The notes: generated by a model from the sequence alone, not told the origin. A stretch of DNA of 9,868 nt from Desulfobacterales bacterium (GCA_027037575.1 JALVZP010000144.1:1-9868), one strand, 5' to 3'. Numbered from the stretch's first letter, positions 1 to 7,731 are shown. Numbers and translations are program-made.

Positions 1-94
1 CTGTATTTGTGCTCTATAATATGTGTCTTCTGGCCTCTCTTTTGTGTGTTTATTTGTGCCTTTAAGGTATTTTTAGAACAGGCTTATGGCATTC

Positions 95-123
95 TTGACT
101 TTTCTCATAATAACTTTTATAAG
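95..123 (+). promoter_or_regulatory. sigma70-type promoter for the six-gene cluster
   Basis: TTGACT (95-100) and TATAAG (118-123) are separated by exactly 17 bases, each one mismatch from consensus. Transcription would start near 130, leaving a leader of only about 20 bases that holds the AAGGAGGG ribosome site (138-145), 6 bases before the ATG at 152. No operator-like repeat is visible. The match is by eye; the start site is inferred. Confidence 0.7.
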
Positions 124-151
124 TTCAGGAGATCCTGAAGGAGGGTAGATC

Positions 152-1849
152 ATGGGAAAGAGGGTTGTGATAATTGGTGGCGTTGCATGTGGGCCAAAGG
201 CGGCTGCCAGGATAAAGAGGCTTGATCCTGAGGCTGAGGTAATAATGATAGAGAAAGGGGATGAAATATCTTATGGTGCTTGTGGACTACCATTTTATTT
301 GTCTGATGAATTTGAAGATATATCAGAGCTTTCTAAGACACCTGTAGGTGTAAAAAGGGATCCAAACTTCTTTAAAGCAGTAAAGGGGGTAGATGTAAAG
401 GTAAACTGTGAGGCAACTGACATAGACAGAAAAAACAAAAAAGTAAAGGTAAAAAACCTTGTATCTGGAGAAGAAAAGGAAATCCCCTATGACAAACTGG
501 TCATTGCCACAGGAAGCAGTCCAATCAGACCTCCCATCCCAGGTATAGATCTAAAGGGGATATATGTCCTTAAAGATCTACATGATGGAGAAACAATAAA
601 GAAGGCAATAAAGGATGGGAAGCAGAGAAGGGTTGTTATAGTTGGTGCTGGAATGATAGGAATGGAATGTATTGAACCATTCTTAAAGGAAGGATTTGAG
701 GTAAATGTGGTTGAAAAACTTCCATTTGTCCTTCCCACATTCTTAGATGAAGAAATATCACTTCTTGTAATGAAGTATCTTACTTCCAAAGGGGTGAAGC
801 TATTCTGTGATCAGGGGGTAAAGGAGTTCATAGGTGATTCAGATGGAAGGGTAGGGAAGGTTGTTACTGAAAAGGAAGAGATAGAGACCGATCTTGTCCT
901 TCTTGCAATTGGATTTAGGCCAAATGTGGATCTTGCAAAGAGGGCAGGCTTAGAGATAGGAAGATTTGGTATAAAGGTGGATTCATTCTTGAGGACATCC
1001 GATCCAGACATATATGCAGGTGGAGACTGTGTAGAGGTTTATAATCTGGTCACAGGAGAGAAATTCTATGCTCCTATGGGATCTACCGCAAACAAGCATG
1101 GAAGGATCATAGCTGACAATATATGTGGAAGGAATGAAGTATTTAAAGGGGTCACAGGAACGGCAATAACAAAGATAATAGATCTGAATGTAGCGAGAAC
1201 GGGAATTACAGAAAGATATGCAAGAGAGAAGGGATATGAAGTAATCACATGCATCAATCCAGGCCCTGATAGACCTCATTTTATGAAGGATAGTAAGCCT
1301 ATTATCATAAAACTTATTGCTGAGGCATATTCAGGAAGGATCCTCGGTATGCAGGCAATTGGAGAAGGAGATGTGTTTTCAAGGATAAATACTGCTGCAG
1401 CACTAATTTCAAATGATTGCACCATTGATGATATAGTAAATGTAGATATGGCATATTGTCCAGCATTTTCTCCAGCTATGGATAACCTTATTGTTGCAGC
1501 AAATATTATTCAAAACAAAAGAGATGGACTTGCAAGAAGCTACAGTCCTATTGAATTAAAGAAAAAGATTGATGCAAAGGAAGATTTCATAATCTTAGAT
1601 GTGAGGGCTCCAAATGAAGTAGAAGAGATGAGGCTTCCCTATGAAAATGTGGTTTACATACCACTTGGAAAAGTGAGGGAGAGAGCAAATGAACTCCCAA
1701 AAGATAAAGAGATAGTCTGCACATGTAAGGTATCCCTAAGAGGGTATGAGGCATTCAGGATACTTGTAGGAAAGGGATTTGATATTAATAAATTAGCATT
1801 CTTGGATGGTGGGATATCAGCATGGCCATACGAAAAGATTGTAAAGTAA
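152..1849 (+). CDS. CoA-disulfide reductase-like FAD/NAD(P)H oxidoreductase with C-terminal rhodanese domain
   Basis: This cytoplasmic flavoenzyme (565 aa) has the architecture of the CoADR-Rhd / NAD(P)H-dependent persulfide reductase family, which reduces CoA disulfide, CoA persulfide or polysulfide. Visible motifs: an N-terminal FAD Rossmann motif (GGVACG, 9-14); the single redox Cys44 in SYGACGLPFY; an NAD(P)H Rossmann motif GAGMIG (165-170); the second FAD contact YAGGDC (288-293); and a dimerisation/active-site segment DMAYCPAFSPAMD (432-444). A rhodanese domain follows (about 466-565) with the active loop C525-KVSL-R530, so the sulfur-carrying Cys525 and the loop Arg are both present. 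Length is normal for the fused type. The ATG follows AAGGAGGG and gives the expected N-terminus. Extra cysteines C13 and C523 lie next to functional motifs. It is the first gene of the cluster, and its last 28 bases overlap the lipoprotein gene. The choice of CoA disulfide versus polysulfide/persulfide as substrate cannot be made from sequence. Confidence 0.92.
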   Translation: MGKRVVIIGGVACGPKAAARIKRLDPEAEVIMIEKGDEISYGACGLPFYLSDEFEDISELSKTPVGVKRDPNFFKAVKGVDVKVNCEATDIDRKNKKVKVKNLVSGEEKEIPYDKLVIATGSSPIRPPIPGIDLKGIYVLKDLHDGETIKKAIKDGKQRRVVIVGAGMIGMECIEPFLKEGFEVNVVEKLPFVLPTFLDEEISLLVMKYLTSKGVKLFCDQGVKEFIGDSDGRVGKVVTEKEEIETDLVLLAIGFRPNVDLAKRAGLEIGRFGIKVDSFLRTSDPDIYAGGDCVEVYNLVTGEKFYAPMGSTANKHGRIIADNICGRNEVFKGVTGTAITKIIDLNVARTGITERYAREKGYEVITCINPGPDRPHFMKDSKPIIIKLIAEAYSGRILGMQAIGEGDVFSRINTAAALISNDCTIDDIVNVDMAYCPAFSPAMDNLIVAANIIQNKRDGLARSYSPIELKKKIDAKEDFIILDVRAPNEVEEMRLPYENVVYIPLGKVRERANELPKDKEIVCTCKVSLRGYEAFRILVGKGFDINKLAFLDGGISAWPYEKIVK

Positions 1850-2280
1850 TAGGTATCATAGTATTGCTTTTCTTCCTTTTTTCATGTGCACAGAAAAGGC
1901 CAAAGCCTTCAGGAGTAGCAGCTCCTTTAGAGAAGAAGGAAGAGAAGATCATTACTTATGAATTTGAGGATATACCCGTTCCAAAGGAAATGAAATTTGT
2001 TCCAGAAAGATCCTGCTTGGTAGAGTATGCAAATATGAAAGGTGGAATGATGTATCTTGAAGGAAGGGTTGATGCCTTATCCTTATTCAACTTCTTTTAC
2101 TCGGCACTTCAGCAAAATGGTTGGAACCTGATAGGATATTTTAGATTTAAGCCCTATGTCCTAATTATGGATAAACCTGACAGGGAATGTGTTATAAGGA
2201 TAGAGGATTCTGGCTGGAATACAAAGACTGAGATACTTGTTGTCCCTAAGGGTATAGAATTAAACCAGCCTACCCAATAG
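1822..2280 (+). CDS. small outer-envelope lipoprotein of unknown function
   Basis: This 152-aa protein has a type II signal peptide: basic start, hydrophobic core (about residues 9-20), then the lipobox L19-F20-S21-C22, so Cys22 is the predicted lipidation site. The mature part starts with a charged, flexible linker and then a folded domain with the pattern 'EDIPVPKEM', 'MMYLEGRVD', 'FFYSALQQNGW' and a closing 'VIRIEDSG...TEILVVP'. I associate this pattern with small lipoproteins common in deltaproteobacteria, but I cannot name a function. The gene starts inside the flavoenzyme gene (28-nt overlap), with GGTGGG at 1808-1813 as a modest ribosome site, which suggests translational coupling. The overlap and frame look genuine, because an intact signal peptide and lipobox are encoded from this ATG. 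It ends in TAG, one base before the thioesterase gene. Its position just before a DUF1302/DUF1329 pair suggests a part in the same envelope process; that is inference. Confidence 0.85.
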   Translation: MAIRKDCKVIGIIVLLFFLFSCAQKRPKPSGVAAPLEKKEEKIITYEFEDIPVPKEMKFVPERSCLVEYANMKGGMMYLEGRVDALSLFNFFYSALQQNGWNLIGYFRFKPYVLIMDKPDRECVIRIEDSGWNTKTEILVVPKGIELNQPTQ

Positions 2281-2281
2281 C

Positions 2282-2680
2282 ATGAAGAAGGAAGTAGTAG
2301 CAAAGGTGAGGGTTCTATACAGTGATGTGGATCAGATGAAGTGGGCAAATCATGGCGCATATCATAGGTGGTTTGAGATGGGAAGGGCAGAATACATGAG
2401 AAGGAATGGATTCCCTTATAAGAAGCTGGAAGAGATGGGATACTTTATGCCTGTAACTGAACTCTTCTGTAAGTTCATAAAACCGATAAGATATGATGAC
2501 CTGCTTAAGATTGTTGCATGGCCTTCAAATGTAAAAAGGGCAAGCATGAAGTTTGAATATGAAATATTAAATGAGAATGACGAGATTATGGCAAAGGGAT
2601 ATACAAATCATGTGTGCCTGAGCAAGGATGGAAAAATAGTCCGCTTTCCTGAAGAGCTAAAAAAGATACTGGAGGTTTAA
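2282..2680 (+). CDS. hotdog-fold acyl-CoA thioesterase (4HBT/YbgC-FadM family)
   Basis: At 132 aa this is the usual length for a single hotdog domain. The N-terminus carries the family signature in the form VRVLYSDVDQMKWANHGAYH (9-28), corresponding to 'v.yaDtD..G.v.n..Y'. Asp17 aligns with the catalytic Asp17 of Pseudomonas 4-hydroxybenzoyl-CoA thioesterase. The helix R35-AEYMRRNG and the strand pattern after it (SMKFEYEIL, MAKGYTNHVCLS) also fit. The expected reaction is hydrolysis of a cytoplasmic acyl- or aryl-CoA to acid and free CoA; chain length and substrate are not evident. The preceding stop is one base upstream and no clear Shine-Dalgarno sequence precedes the ATG, so translation probably depends on coupling to the lipoprotein gene. 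It sits between envelope genes and downstream of a CoA-linked flavoenzyme, consistent with handling of a CoA-activated compound linked to the DUF1302/DUF1329 system; this link is inference. Confidence 0.9.
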   Translation: MKKEVVAKVRVLYSDVDQMKWANHGAYHRWFEMGRAEYMRRNGFPYKKLEEMGYFMPVTELFCKFIKPIRYDDLLKIVAWPSNVKRASMKFEYEILNENDEIMAKGYTNHVCLSKDGKIVRFPEELKKILEV

Positions 2681-2681
2681 G

Positions 2682-4202
2682 ATGCTTAAGAAAATCGGGC
2701 TTTTAACACTTTTCCTTCTTTTTCTATGTTCTTCCTCTTATGCAGTAGAGTATGGGCTCTTTGGAAAAGAGCTGAATATAACTGGCTATATATCACAGGA
2801 ATTTGCATTCGCTGCCCATAGTGATAAGGAGGTTGCTGGAAAATATTATGATGATCCAGGACTCCATTCTGCATACTATACCTTATACTTGGATACTACA
2901 CTCTGGCTCACACAGGACATACATGTTCGCCTAATTAACAGGCTTATGGGTGACTGGATCTATACAATGAAAAAACACAACGATAGCTGGAGAGACAGAA
3001 ATTTTCAGAGATCAAATACTCCACTTCACTTAGAGCTTACACCCTATGATGTAATAAGAGAGGCATATATAAACTACATGCGTGGTGGATTGGTAGTGAG
3101 GATTGGAAAGCAACAGATCGCTTGGGGACAGGCAGATGGAGTGAGGCTTTGTGATATAGTAAATCCACTTGATATATCAAGGGAATCCCTCTTTAGGGAC
3201 TCAGATGAAGGATATGAGACAACACGTATCCCCTTGTTCCTGATAAAGGTAGATTACACACCTGTGGAATCAATTGGGCCTATATGGGAACCAACAATTG
3301 AATTCGTATTTAATCCAGGAGACATAAGGACACCAAGATTCTTTGATAACTCTATCTGGAGTCCCCATGATCCAGATCCAGCAACCCTTCCTCCCTGGGT
3401 AAGAAGGGTAAACATAATAGATGATAGACCAGACAGACAGCTTGATCACAATGAATGGGGATTCAGACTTATTGGAAACATATGGGATACAAGACTGACA
3501 TTTAATTTCTGGAGAGGATATAGGAACTACTGGGATGGAGTGGTTCCTCCTGTAGAGATAGCTGGTGCAAATCCTCAGACAGGAACACTTACCTTAAGGA
3601 AATTCTATCCAAAAGGGAATTCCTATGGCATTACTGCAACAAGGGAGTGGTATTCCTTTAGGAAGATATTTAAAGGGCAAGTAAATCCAATACTTAGACT
3701 TGAGCTTCTCTTCCAAGATGACTTTGTATTTAACACATTTACAGGAAATCCTCTTCGCCCAAATCAAAAAGATGAAAAAGACATACTTACTTATATGCTT
3801 GGATTTGATTGGCCTTGCTGGATAAAATTCATAAATCCAGAAAAGGAGATATTCATCTCAGGACAATTCTTCCACAGGCACATACTGAACTATCCTGATG
3901 ACTACAAGCTTCAGGTAGGACCTTATACTGACTGGATTGCAAGAGAAGACATGTTTTACTCTACCCTTCTTACAAGGACAAGCTATTTCCACGATTTTAT
4001 AAAGCCACAGATACTTGCCGTTGTAGATTGGACATATGGAACATGGTGGCTTAAGCCAAAGATAAAGTTTGAATATGGAAACAACTGGAGACCAGAGATT
4101 GGGGGAATTTTTGTATTTGCAGGTGCAAATGACTACAGAAGAGAATTCGGTCATTGGGCAGACAGGGATGAAGTCTATATAAAGCTGACATATCAATTTT
4201 AA
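2682..4202 (+). CDS. DUF1302-family outer-membrane beta-barrel protein
   Basis: This 506-aa protein has a Sec signal peptide with likely cleavage after S-Y-A21. The LFLC stretch inside it is not a proper lipobox. The mature chain alternates aromatic and polar residues and ends in Phe (KLTYQF), the usual outer-membrane barrel C-terminus. The segment RIGKQQIAWGQADG...DIVNPLD (140-164) matches the 'GrQ.v.WGe...D.inP.D' signature I associate with DUF1302. Members are predicted porin-like proteins that commonly neighbour DUF1329 genes, as here. They are often found near genes for lipid, steroid or hydrocarbon metabolism, but their substrate is generally unproven. Its GGAGG site (2671-2675) lies in the end of the thioesterase gene, 6 bases before the ATG, and the gap between the genes is one base. 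The stop TAA is embedded in the ribosome site of the next gene, so the two envelope genes are probably translated together. Confidence 0.87.
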   Translation: MLKKIGLLTLFLLFLCSSSYAVEYGLFGKELNITGYISQEFAFAAHSDKEVAGKYYDDPGLHSAYYTLYLDTTLWLTQDIHVRLINRLMGDWIYTMKKHNDSWRDRNFQRSNTPLHLELTPYDVIREAYINYMRGGLVVRIGKQQIAWGQADGVRLCDIVNPLDISRESLFRDSDEGYETTRIPLFLIKVDYTPVESIGPIWEPTIEFVFNPGDIRTPRFFDNSIWSPHDPDPATLPPWVRRVNIIDDRPDRQLDHNEWGFRLIGNIWDTRLTFNFWRGYRNYWDGVVPPVEIAGANPQTGTLTLRKFYPKGNSYGITATREWYSFRKIFKGQVNPILRLELLFQDDFVFNTFTGNPLRPNQKDEKDILTYMLGFDWPCWIKFINPEKEIFISGQFFHRHILNYPDDYKLQVGPYTDWIAREDMFYSTLLTRTSYFHDFIKPQILAVVDWTYGTWWLKPKIKFEYGNNWRPEIGGIFVFAGANDYRREFGHWADRDEVYIKLTYQF

Positions 4203-4214
4203 GGAGGATTCCTC
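4203..4214 (+). promoter_or_regulatory. Shine-Dalgarno site of the DUF1329 gene inside a small hairpin
   Basis: The ribosome site AAGGAGG (4201-4207) overlaps the stop codon of the DUF1302 gene. Its GAGG (4204-4207) can pair with CCTC (4211-4214) across a 3-base loop. Ribosomes finishing the upstream gene would melt this 4-bp hairpin, which could couple the two genes. The hairpin is short and may be chance. Confidence 0.3.
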
Positions 4215-4215
4215 G

Positions 4216-5802
4216 ATGAAGAAGGTAACAAGAAGAGAATTTATGAAATATATGGGAGCAGCAACAGCAGGAGCAATCATTTCTGTAAACACACCTTCTA
4301 TTGGATCTTCTGAAGTAAAGTGGAAGGATCCTGATTTAGAGAAAGAGGATTTTCCTGGAAGGGGAAGATATGTGTCTCATATCTGGAGGGATAAGACAAA
4401 GCCATGGGATGGAAAGACAGAATACTATGCAGTAGAAAGTGATAGGGATAAGACCCCCAGAAAACTAAGGCTTCCCTTGGATGATGGAAAGGTTTGGGAG
4501 ACAAAGGGATATTATTGGAGGTGGCCGACAACAGAAGAGATAGTTCCTCCAGATATAGTAGAAAGGCAGCTTCATCCAAAGGGAGCAAAAGGGCTTCAGG
4601 AAGAGTGGAATGAGATAATTGGATTTAAGGCACCAGATCTTGTTGGAAAGATTGCACCTGAGATAAAACCTGGAATGATAATAAATGGGGAAAACTATAA
4701 GAAGTATCCTGGCTTGAAAGAGCTTATGCCAGAGGATATATATGCAAGACTTGATCCAAAAAGCTACATGCCACTTCCACAAATAGAGATTGTCCCTACA
4801 AGAAGCATCTATCCAAACAGGTGGTGGATAGAATTTACAAGGAAATACAGTAAAAACTGCAAGATTGCAGAAGACGGTGTAACACTTCAAGGATGGGTCG
4901 CAGGAACACCATTTCCAAGACCAGATATAAATAACCCTGAGCTTGCAGGAGTTCAGCTTTGCTGGAATCATGACAAGGTAGATATAGTTGGAGACTGCCT
5001 AAGGTTTGCTCCTATGTACTGGGACCTATATGGTCCTGATGGAAAGTATGACAGGACATATCATTTCCACCTCTGGTATTTCAGGCAGACAGGAAGAACC
5101 CATATCGATCCTATGCCAACATGGGGAAAGAATAAGGAAGGGATATTTGAGTGGATGGTGAACTACTTTAGCTATCCAGAAGACATAAAGGGATTTATCC
5201 TCTTTAGAATCCGCTACTTAGACACATACAAGCCTGATTTTGCAGAGATGTATATCCCATCTATGAGGAGGGTAAGAAGGGTCTCTGGAACAGATCTGTT
5301 TGATCCACTTCTCGGTGCAGACTTGATATGGGAGGACTTTAGAAGTTACTGGCAAAAGCTATCTCCAAAGGTATTTCCAAACAAATATAAGCTCGTAGAA
5401 TTTAGGGAATACCTGCTTCCATCTACTGCACCCTATGGATATGCAAGACATTATCCAAGACTTGGAAAGACATATTATTGCTTTGAAAGAAGACCAGTAT
5501 ATGTGGTAGAAATAGATTCCTTAGACAGAAGCTATGTATATAAAAAAAGAAGACTATTTATTGATGCAGAAACCTTTGTTCTGCTCCATATCCAGAACTA
5601 TGACTGGGAAGATAGGCTCTGGAGGACATGGATGAAGAATATAGTTTGTGAGCCAACTTTGGGAATAATACATGAGGATGTAACACATATAATTGATCAT
5701 ATAAGCAAGCACACTACTATTCTTCAATTTACGCCTACTTGCTGTTGTAAATGGATAACACCTTCCTTACCAGCAAGGTTTTTCCATGGAAGGGCAAGAT
5801 AA
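4216..5802 (+). CDS. DUF1329-family (LolA-like) envelope protein with Tat signal
   Basis: This 528-aa protein begins with a twin-arginine signal: TRREFMK at residues 5-11, then a weakly hydrophobic Ala/Gly-rich stretch (about 12-24). It should therefore be exported folded to the periplasm. The body resembles DUF1329, a family with a predicted LolA/LppX-like lipid-binding fold. Visible family-like features are an Arg-rich strand with MRRVRRVSGTDLF and then GADLIWEDF (about 350-375), and Y-KKRRLFIDAETF followed by a tryptophan-rich strand pair DWEDRLWRTW (about 442-475). It is longer than many members (often about 450 aa). It starts 13 bases after the DUF1302 stop, and DUF1302/DUF1329 neighbours are a recurrent pair, so a periplasmic partner of the outer-membrane barrel is likely. 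Three consecutive cysteines near the end (C509-C511) are odd for a periplasmic protein and could bind a metal or be chance. The transported compound is unknown. Confidence 0.85.
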   Translation: MKKVTRREFMKYMGAATAGAIISVNTPSIGSSEVKWKDPDLEKEDFPGRGRYVSHIWRDKTKPWDGKTEYYAVESDRDKTPRKLRLPLDDGKVWETKGYYWRWPTTEEIVPPDIVERQLHPKGAKGLQEEWNEIIGFKAPDLVGKIAPEIKPGMIINGENYKKYPGLKELMPEDIYARLDPKSYMPLPQIEIVPTRSIYPNRWWIEFTRKYSKNCKIAEDGVTLQGWVAGTPFPRPDINNPELAGVQLCWNHDKVDIVGDCLRFAPMYWDLYGPDGKYDRTYHFHLWYFRQTGRTHIDPMPTWGKNKEGIFEWMVNYFSYPEDIKGFILFRIRYLDTYKPDFAEMYIPSMRRVRRVSGTDLFDPLLGADLIWEDFRSYWQKLSPKVFPNKYKLVEFREYLLPSTAPYGYARHYPRLGKTYYCFERRPVYVVEIDSLDRSYVYKKRRLFIDAETFVLLHIQNYDWEDRLWRTWMKNIVCEPTLGIIHEDVTHIIDHISKHTTILQFTPTCCCKWITPSLPARFFHGRAR

Positions 5803-5829
5803 ACAAAAAAAAGAAAGGAGGTAAGAACT

Positions 5830-7593
5830 ATGCCATACGATCCAACAAAGATGCCAGATTGGAAGATTGCAGAAGAGGCAGAAAAAAACATGCCAACACC
5901 TGAGGAATGGAGAGATAAGCTTGGTCTTGAAAAGGATGAGATTATTCCAATGGGAAAGGTATGTAAGCTGAACTTTCTGAAGATTATTGAAAGGTTAAAG
6001 GATAGGCCAGATGGGAAATATATTGATGTAACAGCAATTACTCCAACTCCTCTTGGTGAAGGAAAAACAACCACTACCTTAGGACTTGTAGAAGGTCTTG
6101 CAAAAAGAGGCAAGAATGTAGGGGCTGCAATAAGACAACCATCTGGTGGTCCAAGTATGAACATAAAGGGAACAGCAGCAGGTGGCGGTAATGCACTTCT
6201 TATCCCAATGACAGAGTTCTCTCTTGGTCTTACTGGAGATATAAATGACATAGCAAATGCCCACAACCTTGCAATGGTTGCACTTACTGCAAGAATGCAG
6301 CACGAAAGAAACTATGATGATGAAAAGCTACTGAGACTTTCAGGAATGCCAAGACTTAATATTGACCCAAAAAGAGTTCAGATGGGATGGGTTATTGACT
6401 TTTGCGCACAGGCATTAAGGCATATAGTAATTGGCCTTGGTGGAAGGATGGATGGATACACAATGGAGTCCAGATTTGACATTGCTGTAAGCTCTGAATG
6501 TATGGCAATACTTGCAATTGCAAAAGACCTTGCTGACCTAAAAGAAAGATTAAATAACATTACAATTGCATTTAATAGAGATGGCAAGCCTATTACCACA
6601 AGGGATCTTGAAGTTGGAAATGCAATGGCAGCATGGATGAGAAATACAATTAATCCAACCCTTTGCTGCACAATAGAATATCAGCCTGTTATGGTCCATG
6701 CTGGTCCATTTGCAAATATTGCAATAGGCCAGTCATCCATAATCGCTGATAGAATTGGTCTAAAGATGTTTGATTATCATATAACAGAAAGTGGATTTGG
6801 TGCTGATATAGGATTTGAGAAGTTCTGGAATGTAAAGTGCAGATTAAGTGGGCTTAAGCCACACGTGGCTGTTCTTGTTGCAACAATTAGGGCACTTAAG
6901 ATGCATGGTGGAGGACCAAAGGTTGTCCCAGGTGTTCCACTTCCAGAAGAATATACAAAAGAGAATGTAGAGCTTGTAGAGAAAGGATGTGAGAATCTGA
7001 TACATCACATAAACATTATCAGAAAGGCAGGCATAAATCCTGTTGTATGCATAAATGCATTCCCAACAGATACAGAAAATGAAATAAAGGCAGTGAGGAA
7101 AGCAGCAGAGTCAGCAGGTGCAAGGTGTGCGCTTTCACAGCACTGGAGATATGGTGGAGAAGGTGCACTCGAGCTTGCTGATGCAGTAATTGAAGCATGT
7201 GAAGAAAAGAATGAATTTAAGTTCCTCTATCCACAGGATATGAGCCTAAGGGAGAAGGTCGAGATTATAGCAAAAGAGGTGTATGGGGCTGATGGTGTAA
7301 GCTGGACACCTGAGGCAGAACAGAAGTTAAAGATGATTGAATCTGATCCAAAATACAGGGACTACTCTATCATGATGGTAAAGACACATCTTAGCCTAAG
7401 CCATGATCCAACACTAAAGGGTGTTCCAAAAGGATGGATCCTTCCAGTAAGAGATATACTTATCTACTCTGGTGCAAAGTTCCTTTGCCCAATGACAGGA
7501 ACAATAAGCCTCATGCCAGGAACAGGATCTAATCCAGCATTCAGAAGGGTTGATGTAGATCCAGAGACAGGAAAGGTCACAGGACTATTTTAA
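5830..7593 (+). CDS. fhs: formate-tetrahydrofolate ligase (10-formyl-THF synthetase)
   Basis: This cytoplasmic enzyme joins formate to tetrahydrofolate with ATP, giving 10-formyl-THF; it is the first folate step of the methyl branch of the Wood-Ljungdahl pathway and can run in reverse to make ATP. The 587-aa length is full (family about 550-590). The ATP-binding loop is TPTPLGEGKTTTT (71-83), followed by RQPSGGPSMNIKGTAAGGG (102-120) and LTGDINDIANAHNL (134-147). The C-terminus holds the family's KFLCPMTGTISLMPG...NPAF...DVDPETGKVTGLF. The second motif differs from the acetogen form (about REPS.GP.FG.KGGAAGGG), so it belongs to a divergent branch that I associate with sulfate-reducing deltaproteobacteria. 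A strong AGGAGG site (5816-5821) lies 8 bases before the ATG. It follows the DUF1329 gene by 27 bases and precedes a terminator, so it is probably last in the transcript, although it may also have its own regulation. Confidence 0.97.
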   Translation: MPYDPTKMPDWKIAEEAEKNMPTPEEWRDKLGLEKDEIIPMGKVCKLNFLKIIERLKDRPDGKYIDVTAITPTPLGEGKTTTTLGLVEGLAKRGKNVGAAIRQPSGGPSMNIKGTAAGGGNALLIPMTEFSLGLTGDINDIANAHNLAMVALTARMQHERNYDDEKLLRLSGMPRLNIDPKRVQMGWVIDFCAQALRHIVIGLGGRMDGYTMESRFDIAVSSECMAILAIAKDLADLKERLNNITIAFNRDGKPITTRDLEVGNAMAAWMRNTINPTLCCTIEYQPVMVHAGPFANIAIGQSSIIADRIGLKMFDYHITESGFGADIGFEKFWNVKCRLSGLKPHVAVLVATIRALKMHGGGPKVVPGVPLPEEYTKENVELVEKGCENLIHHINIIRKAGINPVVCINAFPTDTENEIKAVRKAAESAGARCALSQHWRYGGEGALELADAVIEACEEKNEFKFLYPQDMSLREKVEIIAKEVYGADGVSWTPEAEQKLKMIESDPKYRDYSIMMVKTHLSLSHDPTLKGVPKGWILPVRDILIYSGAKFLCPMTGTISLMPGTGSNPAFRRVDVDPETGKVTGLF

Positions 7594-7598
7594 TAAAT

Positions 7599-7618
7599 GA
7601 GGGGGTTTTTGCCCCCTC
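7599..7618 (+). terminator. G/C hairpin after fhs
   Basis: GAGGGGG (7599-7605) pairs perfectly with CCCCCTC (7612-7618) over a 6-base loop, starting 5 bases after the fhs stop. The downstream tract is C/T-rich (CCTCCTTTATAA) rather than a clean T-run, so it may be a weak intrinsic terminator or an RNA-end stabiliser. Confidence 0.65.
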
Positions 7619-7651
7619 CCTCCTTTATAACTATTGTGGCATAGACAAAAG

Positions 7652-7665
7652 TCTTATCTATAAGA
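7652..7665. promoter_or_regulatory. inverted repeat upstream of the selenoprotein gene (possible operator)
   Basis: TCTTAT and ATAAGA form a 14-base dyad with a 2-base centre. It ends 8 bases before the candidate -35 box at 7674, a position suited to an activator site. In A+T-rich DNA short dyads are common, so this is only a candidate; no known regulator motif is recognised. Confidence 0.3.
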
Positions 7666-7673
7666 AATCGGCA

Positions 7674-7700
7674 TTGACTTTATAAAGCAAAGAATATAAA
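7674..7700 (+). promoter_or_regulatory. candidate promoter for the selenoprotein gene
   Basis: TTGACT (7674-7679) and TATAAA (7695-7700) lie 15 bases apart, shorter than the usual 17. The -35 hexamer is identical to that of the promoter at 95-100. The preceding hairpin terminator makes a promoter somewhere in 7619-7735 likely. Confidence 0.45.
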
Positions 7701-7713
7701 AAAAATATAAAAG

Positions 7714-7731
7714 AATTAAGTAAACTTAATT
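7714..7731. promoter_or_regulatory. 7-bp inverted repeat just before the ribosome site
   Basis: AATTAAG (7714-7720) and CTTAATT (7725-7731) form a perfect dyad around TAAA. It lies in the predicted leader, 5 bases before the AGGAGG site (7737-7742). It could be a repressor site or a weak A/U leader hairpin; chance is possible given the base composition. Confidence 0.3.

Noticed and set aside
1..138. Possible end of an upstream plus-strand gene, or minus-strand coding in 1-80
   Set aside because: Plus frame 1 is open from the window edge to TGA 136-138, but translates to a Phe/Cys/Leu-rich string typical of T-rich noncoding DNA and would run through the promoter. A minus-strand reading (KYLKGTNKHTKERPEDTYY) looks more protein-like but has no start codon after its in-frame stop. 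Too short to call.
2682..2760. DUF1302 protein as a lipoprotein (LFLC near residue 16)
   Set aside because: The residue before Cys is Leu, which does not fit a lipobox; the S-Y-A site and barrel features fit Sec signal peptidase I better.
3858..4292. 144-aa minus-strand ORF
   Set aside because: Antisense to the DUF1302/DUF1329 junction and covers the ribosome site there; composition not protein-like.
4465..4971. 168-aa minus-strand ORF
   Set aside because: Antisense shadow of the DUF1329 gene; Trp/Cys/Tyr-rich composition without any motif.
5724..6266. 180-aa minus-strand ORF
   Set aside because: It lies antisense to the fhs ATP-binding region and the end of the DUF1329 gene, both strongly supported; no ribosome site or family motif.
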